From: Anammoximicrobium sp032229885
GTDB lineage: Bacteria; Planctomycetota; Planctomycetia; Pirellulales; Pirellulaceae
Direction of reading: 5' to 3'
Assembly: GCA_032229885.1 (NCBI GenBank)
Contig: JAVYAJ010000169.1
Location: 1 to 16,938 of the forward strand
Length of the DNA: 16,938 nucleotides
The notes beneath the pieces were generated by a model. The model saw only the letters and a program-made list of their open reading frames with translations, was not told the origin of the DNA and searched no databases. Below are positions 16,901 to 16,938 of the stretch, piece by piece (position 1 is the first letter of the stretch; each line of letters begins with the position of its first letter). The position numbers and the translations under genes were made by a program.

Positions 16901-16938
16901 TCGACTCGCTCGAAGACCGTCCGCAGTTCATCACGGTC
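4951..16938 (+). CDS. Giant modular LEPR-XLL surface/secreted protein with PPC, beta-helix and choice-of-anchor L domains (partial, 3' end off window)
   Basis: The frame is open for 3,996 codons from the ATG at 4951 to the last base, with no stop. AAGGG ends 7 bases before the ATG. The Arg-rich N-terminus leads into QFQLERLEQRTLLAV (31-45), the planctomycete LEPR-XLL motif, thought to act as an export or sorting signal. Two Big_5-like Ig domains follow (about 47-190 and 190-323), then a matrixin-like domain without zinc ligands (490-660). PPC-like domains lie at 714-854, 2031-2205, 2265-2400, 2492-2655 and 3570-3713. A DUF1565-like start (1007-1050) opens beta-helix sequence. A fibronectin-like pair spans 1336-1545, and choice-of-anchor L spans 3011-3250. 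The last residues (from NTAPLFVNAAGLDFY) resemble the end of a beta-helix unit. All recognisable parts are extracellular, adhesive or structural. The gene stands alone, divergent from the sigma-54 regulator. A C-terminal anchor or dockerin would lie beyond the window. Function is unknown; cell-surface adhesin or matrix protein is the best guess. Confidence 0.93.
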   Translation, partial: MAIRSSRGPSSLSRKQRRQDRDRRRQAARRQFQLERLEQRTLLAVVGPRLAGIQPTDGDLLPLDGSGVRNIAPRELVFRFDDSQQIDPNTLNGIRVLRAGGDGDFANGSIAITPGFIGVSPAPNQNEVVIRLAETLPDDLYRIELYGIDDALNGITALRNVRGDAFGDLTADGVDNGTNMVVGFSLKLAPQVLAVVPQPVTRVVAPGNPANKILQQARDQIVVYFNDDDLFIENDAAGRPTQRSAENPNFYRLIFTQDTVENTDDITFFPTRVKYDPVADTAILTFAGDLETLTIPAGHPGAGTPIGSGTWRLRVGTDEPLPAPPVTVRPTIEATTDFGTGGTVSMTFTATADFGKAVVLSFTDAALGAGVGPKISVMQNTIQVTLNTDGAGVTAADLAVALNADPVASLLVTADVQGDDGARIDGRGARTVRVVGLGSSFETAYDLGQLGGQSLLVASSIDPQPFDLDLMGGWDEPGHRNLPPEVGSGFEQHINPAFGPDVQDGVTTILYNFRQVYGLDGQGKPLSNLITEKQKTRVREAVEMWAQHLGIQFLETADQGLTFVTGDPRALDPNDASVLNHALPPPGSSGFSNYHFIVRVDPAYANGMIILDSAVQWNSDYGGDWFQRVMVGLGAMLGLQRANDLPVTNLMAFDSTDPFASATGDSRGSNYYANRADRSDSSGVPFVSFSEDAFDSAPTSLFGNRPPEPVFPGNADIIHGQFLHRPDSNDIDLYRFSIDLGDQQRDEKRQGVFTAESFAERLPNSSELDTVLSLYREVEVRDRNGVVIGYERELISRNDNYYSSDSYISLELGSGTYYLGVTAAGNTDFDPTIEDTGFGGTTQGAYELRLNFRSRVDDDATISDRDRIHENRPGTPLDGDADGTPGGVFNFWFQTRPLERVLNVTGDGNAFVDGQTLTIEDAFGATRKFEFDSNGTLQNPSAIRIPFTTGASPTTAIDMANQLHNAINSSGLAVTATQSGAAITLQDERVALLSNSAAGIELGGKTIFVDKVSGANLRGTLAKPFDTIKSAFAAAVPGDIVRIVGNGGFDGDRTTLGDNFAYEIGFGASGGPAELPDGTSMSVPHGVTAMVDAGAVFKLRQARIGVGSSSASIDRSGGSLQVLGTPRESVYFTSWLDESIGRDTYAPTTTPMPGDWGGILFRADLDNASARFNHEREGIFLNYVSHADIRYGGGMVRIDNVDQVVNPIQTLEMRPTIVFNRITASNDAAMSADVASFEETNFLAPRYQLVDRFTPDYERVGPDIHGNILRDNSINGLFVRIQTPAGTALRSLDVAARFDDIDIVHVLAENLRISGDPGGALLEQSRPPIDLVTLAPRVGGSLPNGAYSYKLVFVDRNGFEGRPSEATATTTLSGGNGTVQLSGLPPVSGNFVERRLYRSQPGGAGPYNLVGRLDATGTTFVDRGTVAPSLTASVLERDPPSVRATTAVEREVSPTAPGVAPGSYDYRVVVFDPTTGEHSPASDATLSALVTAPALPSNIQVVDLAGLPPTPSGRVLLIYRSAVGGGGTYTLVGQAAGVTTFTDEGHVLFDAAGQPRTLDPRLTGVVRARPDARLKIDPGTVVKLEGARIEIGFGAQLIAEGLEDRKIIFTSKLDDSYGAGGTFDTNKDDGANEARPSRGDWGGIWAGPLSQLNLDHAYLAYGGGNNNKIESTFTGFNVIEVHQAQARIANSVIEHNALGTGGQGAADRYGRGINAGTIVVAGQRQDFGATIFVRGAQPVIINNIIRNNEDVAISINADAFTDELVTDPGRATGLIDRAAQHLDNRGPLIRGNQLADNGNQRDGNGNLEPNNNGNLLRDNRGTNGLEIRTAAIWNAGTPADPRDDTLRNVGLTLSQAGVFDDTDIVHILYDEIRVSNLHVTGGLRLQSSPNESLVIKMSGPGAVNDVYNRNPTIGAGFTATGVPSAMEDRIGGTLYVLGQPGFPVVLTSIHDDTVGAGVRPDGGPQTDTNNNGIRSTPQPGDWRSVRLDQFSHDRNVEIVLELSAPDETAPGLNGTAARAQFLGDLAASEYGGDDNLRLGFEVHGLLNAPNDVDYYSFTGVAGTEIWFDIDRTRYSLDTVVELLDADGRVLALSDNSQDETSDPDLLYRSDALPSGVVNPLQKLNDRYQPHHASGLPKDIWGVNPLDAGMRVILPGASGERSSYLFRVRSSNLAAGDAAARLLDQSQLDSGLTSGSYQLQVRMREADEVPGSTIRYADIRYAQNGIELIGLPKHSPLLGEAAEDEGTDGSAASNNSFYMDPNVPGRRPQELGNLLASDQATLSVAGALSGNQDIDFYRFNVTYESISNRSAHHAAMVFDIDYADGLSRPNTTLTVFDAAGRPILIGRDSNIAEDRPAPVVNPRDQSGMYDLSRGTVGELDPFIGTVQMPEGVYYVAVTSDRLLPDELLNNPAVRLEPVNSVARIAEDRIGSFGGATATPPAVPVLLDPTFVGTTISPTNLWHVSNREASAPGHGLTPAFDGSRLGAAGAGTVNKVEPNDTLSSAQSLEGYIWTLNDNPNIGDRFGNTSTTVPHLTITATGNDSFDYYSFVVPEAGMRGIFDIDNGVTGNPLTDVDTQIFLYNSAGTLLDLSATSPTTWGAGGSTNVADPYIEYTFPAAGTYVIGVAGTPSIGMPGGITGTPVRNGGTYTLQVSIEGHTAVTTSGQGGATFYFGREDTGSYAPVGGGIPSGNLISNGFSLKNYSAQDLPVLYFNYRLDAELNDHFRVYVQRQDGSEQLVASSSAADITGAVIRLTNDDIWRQARVNLSPFAGQDLLKLRYEFRAADASVDPTRAGVHIDDVIIGFAERGEMITNADANPTFAPQPGYNQTGRVLSGPYQLELRKATPYGTSTEARLGPTTVPALILNAAYDTNDRQAPQTTLVAPAGSVLHDGQTFTLGDGARSLTFEFDLVGDGLIQPGHVRVPFRSSDPDYVIAGAIRDAINSPSVQGQLKLQAALSDGTAAGGASRSNRINLFGNAVGDYAIQPERTVLKVAKSPLADATAFGNMLRDHVLGAGLSPVGNASFVGGVDAADGTFTSAGTYSGGLWSIGMDRGIVLATGLAEATSGPNLSNSTSGDASRLGDVDLDAAFVPLEPPARRTQDSTSLQFRVEADYTGLAYFNFVFASEEYNELVGTAAQPDVMAVFVRDVTAGTPLQNVAVIPGTTTPVSRATVNGGNPLGVGSTRPLLYNNNDPREGGAYLGELGYDGFTDVFTAQFPVVAGRQYELKFAIADVGNRAVDSALFIQAGTLGSENPAPAPQGLTAVLHDGFGDANHFRAQGQTLVHSNTILHSADFGIVADAGVRQIDARDLGGGFGVAGATPRLGQSHPGPARNLLELNNREATGAAGGIAPGPVIVNNTIYGEGLGGIHVSGDLRPYELVPRDGSGICDGDAFAITVGRTTVEFEFEDLSARPATGACPANPLHGDGWTPGRVPIYYLAQSETATIPQYPLSSQADIARAIVDAVTRSILVTNGTTLVAEANVGQSRRNGGQLAAYIANARDVHVLTSRFAPLVSERVTPIGQAAQPFARIVNNTIVGNDGNASFFPDPVTEPNDTIFNAVDTRQGRQASPELFSATDITIGDSVNFGQNPDWDVDFYQFQMDIGDQVQITVAGNGFTPAVRLFNERGEEFIPDGSGTSRGVPRYTVAGDQVTLSFFVAEPPTARNGFNYAREGGTYFIGISGPGNDRYSPLSLGGRQAPTATGTYSVSVNVLAPRRWVIDTQPLFGSSATWEVTDVNGNTATVNYTGSSNPRESTPAMAYEVRNLFRGLNNLDGITAEDFGSPEYLHPSGANYTPYLSTPRIQWPGYQPNHGDGRRYVEIYGAAKIVQISGPGNVLSPVVGQSNADSQLLRETGVLISEEATPTLLNNVFSNLRNAVIETENQPQGHQATGVSPRTAIVGAQIFQHSAPGNASQTLAEMGNWRVSLGASQVMGGMLNPEERTTPRPDTADFNIPLGNTAPLFVNAAGLDFYPAPRARSVDSAVDSLEDRPQFITV
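6418..6930 (+). other. Matrixin-like metalloprotease domain with all zinc ligands lost (inside giant protein)
   Basis: Residues 490-660 follow the M10/matrixin layout. They have an INPAFG..VTTILYNF beta strand, TRVREAVEMWAQHLGIQF (536-553, the helix where matrixins have 'A...W'), LTFVTGDPRA (561-570), and a second helix DWFQRVMVGLGAMLGLQR leading to NLM (649-651, Met-turn position). In active members the second helix carries HExxHxxGxxH. Here it reads VGLGAMLGLQR (631-641), so the three His and the catalytic Glu are Val, Ala, Arg and Gly, while the Gly/Leu frame of the motif is kept. The fold is probably retained and catalysis lost. The family match is from motif recall, not a search. Confidence 0.7.
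7681..7920 (+). repeat. DGQT module, copy A (inside giant protein)
   Basis: Residues 911-990 read FVDGQTLTIEDAF..TRKFEFD, then RIPF, then a helix ending in LHNAIN. The same order recurs at 13618-13880 and 15115-15400. The unit is preceded by a DGDADG acidic loop (near 7582-7599) that could bind calcium. Confidence 0.55.
7966..8100 (+). other. DUF1565-like entry to a right-handed beta-helix (inside giant protein)
   Basis: Residues 1006-1050 contain KTIFVDKVSG, then GTLAKPFDTIKSAFAAAVPG, then DIVRIVG. The pattern 'Gt...PF.TI..A...A..GD.I.v..G' is the DUF1565/parallel beta-helix entry seen in surface polysaccharide-binding or adhesive proteins. Asn-rich helix-turn stretches follow to about residue 1300 and again at about 1690-1900. 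Confidence 0.6.
8299..10914 (+). repeat. Three copies of a 'GGxLxVxG...TSxxDD...PGDWGG' beta-helix cap module (inside giant protein)
   Basis: Copy 1 starts at 8299 with GGSLQVLG, FTSWLDES and GDWGGI at 8410. Copy 2 is near 9721 with GAQLIAEG, FTSKLDDS and GDWGGI at 9865. Copy 3 starts at about 10741 with GGTLYVLG, LTSIHDDT and GDWRSV at 10888. Each is followed by beta-helix-like sequence. Divergence between copies is large, so these are old duplications rather than recent repeats. Confidence 0.6.
8956..9585 (+). repeat. Tandem pair of fibronectin-like domains (inside giant protein)
   Basis: Residues 1336-1424 and about 1452-1545 share one pattern: G.Y.Y.VVF.D...GE.SPAS, then a strand V.L.GLPP...GR...IYRS..GG.G.Y.LVG, ending TTF.DRG or TTFTDEG. 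Ser, Val and Tyr placement suggests an Ig/fibronectin beta-sandwich. They sit between two beta-helix blocks, as spacer domains often do. Confidence 0.65.
11041..12915 (+). repeat. Three consecutive PPC-like domains (inside giant protein)
   Basis: The units are at residues 2031-2205, 2265-2400 and 2492-2655. Each has the PPC order: an acidic start, G.....D.DYYSF or DIDFYRF, a strand ending FDID, a 'D..L.L.D..G..L' strand, and a closing Y.V.V or Y.LQV strand. Pre-peptidase C-terminal domains are secreted beta-sandwiches found beside proteases and adhesins. Further copies are at 7090-7515 and 15658-16089, making five in all. Confidence 0.7.
13618..13880 (+). repeat. DGQT module, copy B (inside giant protein)
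   Basis: Residues 2890-2977 have DGQTFTLGDGARSLTFEFD, then HVRVPF, then AIRDAINS. This is the clearest match to copy A. It lies directly before the choice-of-anchor L domain. Confidence 0.55.
13981..14700 (+). other. Choice-of-anchor L domain (inside giant protein)
   Basis: Residues about 3011-3250 carry the diagnostic order of this domain: GIVLATG near the start, then YFNFVFASEEYNELVG (3118-3133), then DVMAVFVRD, NVAVIPG, and the closing YDGFTDVFTAQFPV (3205-3218) with FAIADVGNRAVDSALF. It is usually found in exported proteins whose C-termini carry one of several surface sorting signals, so a C-terminal anchor beyond the window is expected. Confidence 0.85.
15112..15400 (+). repeat. DGQT-type module, copy C, with a cysteine-containing insert (inside giant protein)
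   Basis: Residues 3388-3484 keep DGDAFAITVGRTTVEFEFE, a later GRVPIYY strand and the IARAIVDAVT helix. They are interrupted by an insert with ARPATGACPANPLHGDGWTP. Cys3388 and Cys3418 are the only two cysteines seen in all 3,996 residues. Confidence 0.5.

Overview
The window looks like a piece of a planctomycete chromosome, probably from the Pirellula/Rhodopirellula side of that phylum. The basis is a very large surface-type protein with a LEPR-XLL N-terminal motif, its PPC, choice-of-anchor L and beta-helix modules, high G+C coding sequence and long intergenic gaps. Taxonomy is inferred from protein style only; there is no rRNA or other marker here.

Layout. The left third is on the minus strand and holds three genes. 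At the left edge is a multi-pass membrane protein of the GT-C glycosyltransferase type (start 1533, 3' end outside the window). Upstream of it is a 68-residue Flp-type prepilin (1962 to 1756). After a roughly 600-base spacer comes a sigma-54-dependent (NtrC-family) regulator (4260 to 2563) with an intact AAA+ core and GAFTGA loop but a degenerate receiver domain. A 690-base divergent intergenic region follows. It contains nine units of a 7-base tandem repeat (4387-4449), two candidate promoters and a 10-base palindrome.

The right 12 kb is one uninterrupted plus-strand reading frame starting at 4951 and still open at the last base: 3,996 codons with no stop. It encodes the N-terminal part of a giant, modular, Asp/Asn/Gly-rich and nearly cysteine-free protein. 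In order I see an Arg-rich LEPR-XLL leader, two Big_5-like Ig domains, a matrixin-like protease domain whose zinc ligands are all replaced, a PPC-like domain, a short 'DGQT' module, DUF1565/beta-helix segments, a fibronectin-like tandem pair, more beta-helix, three further PPC-like domains, a choice-of-anchor L domain, another DGQT-type insert with the only two cysteines, a fifth PPC-like domain and a final beta-helix-like stretch.

How the genes relate is inference. The giant protein, the prepilin and the membrane glycosyltransferase-like protein are all plausible cell-surface functions, and the NtrC-type regulator lies between them. No convincing -24/-12 promoter was found by eye, so regulation of these neighbours by this regulator is not shown.
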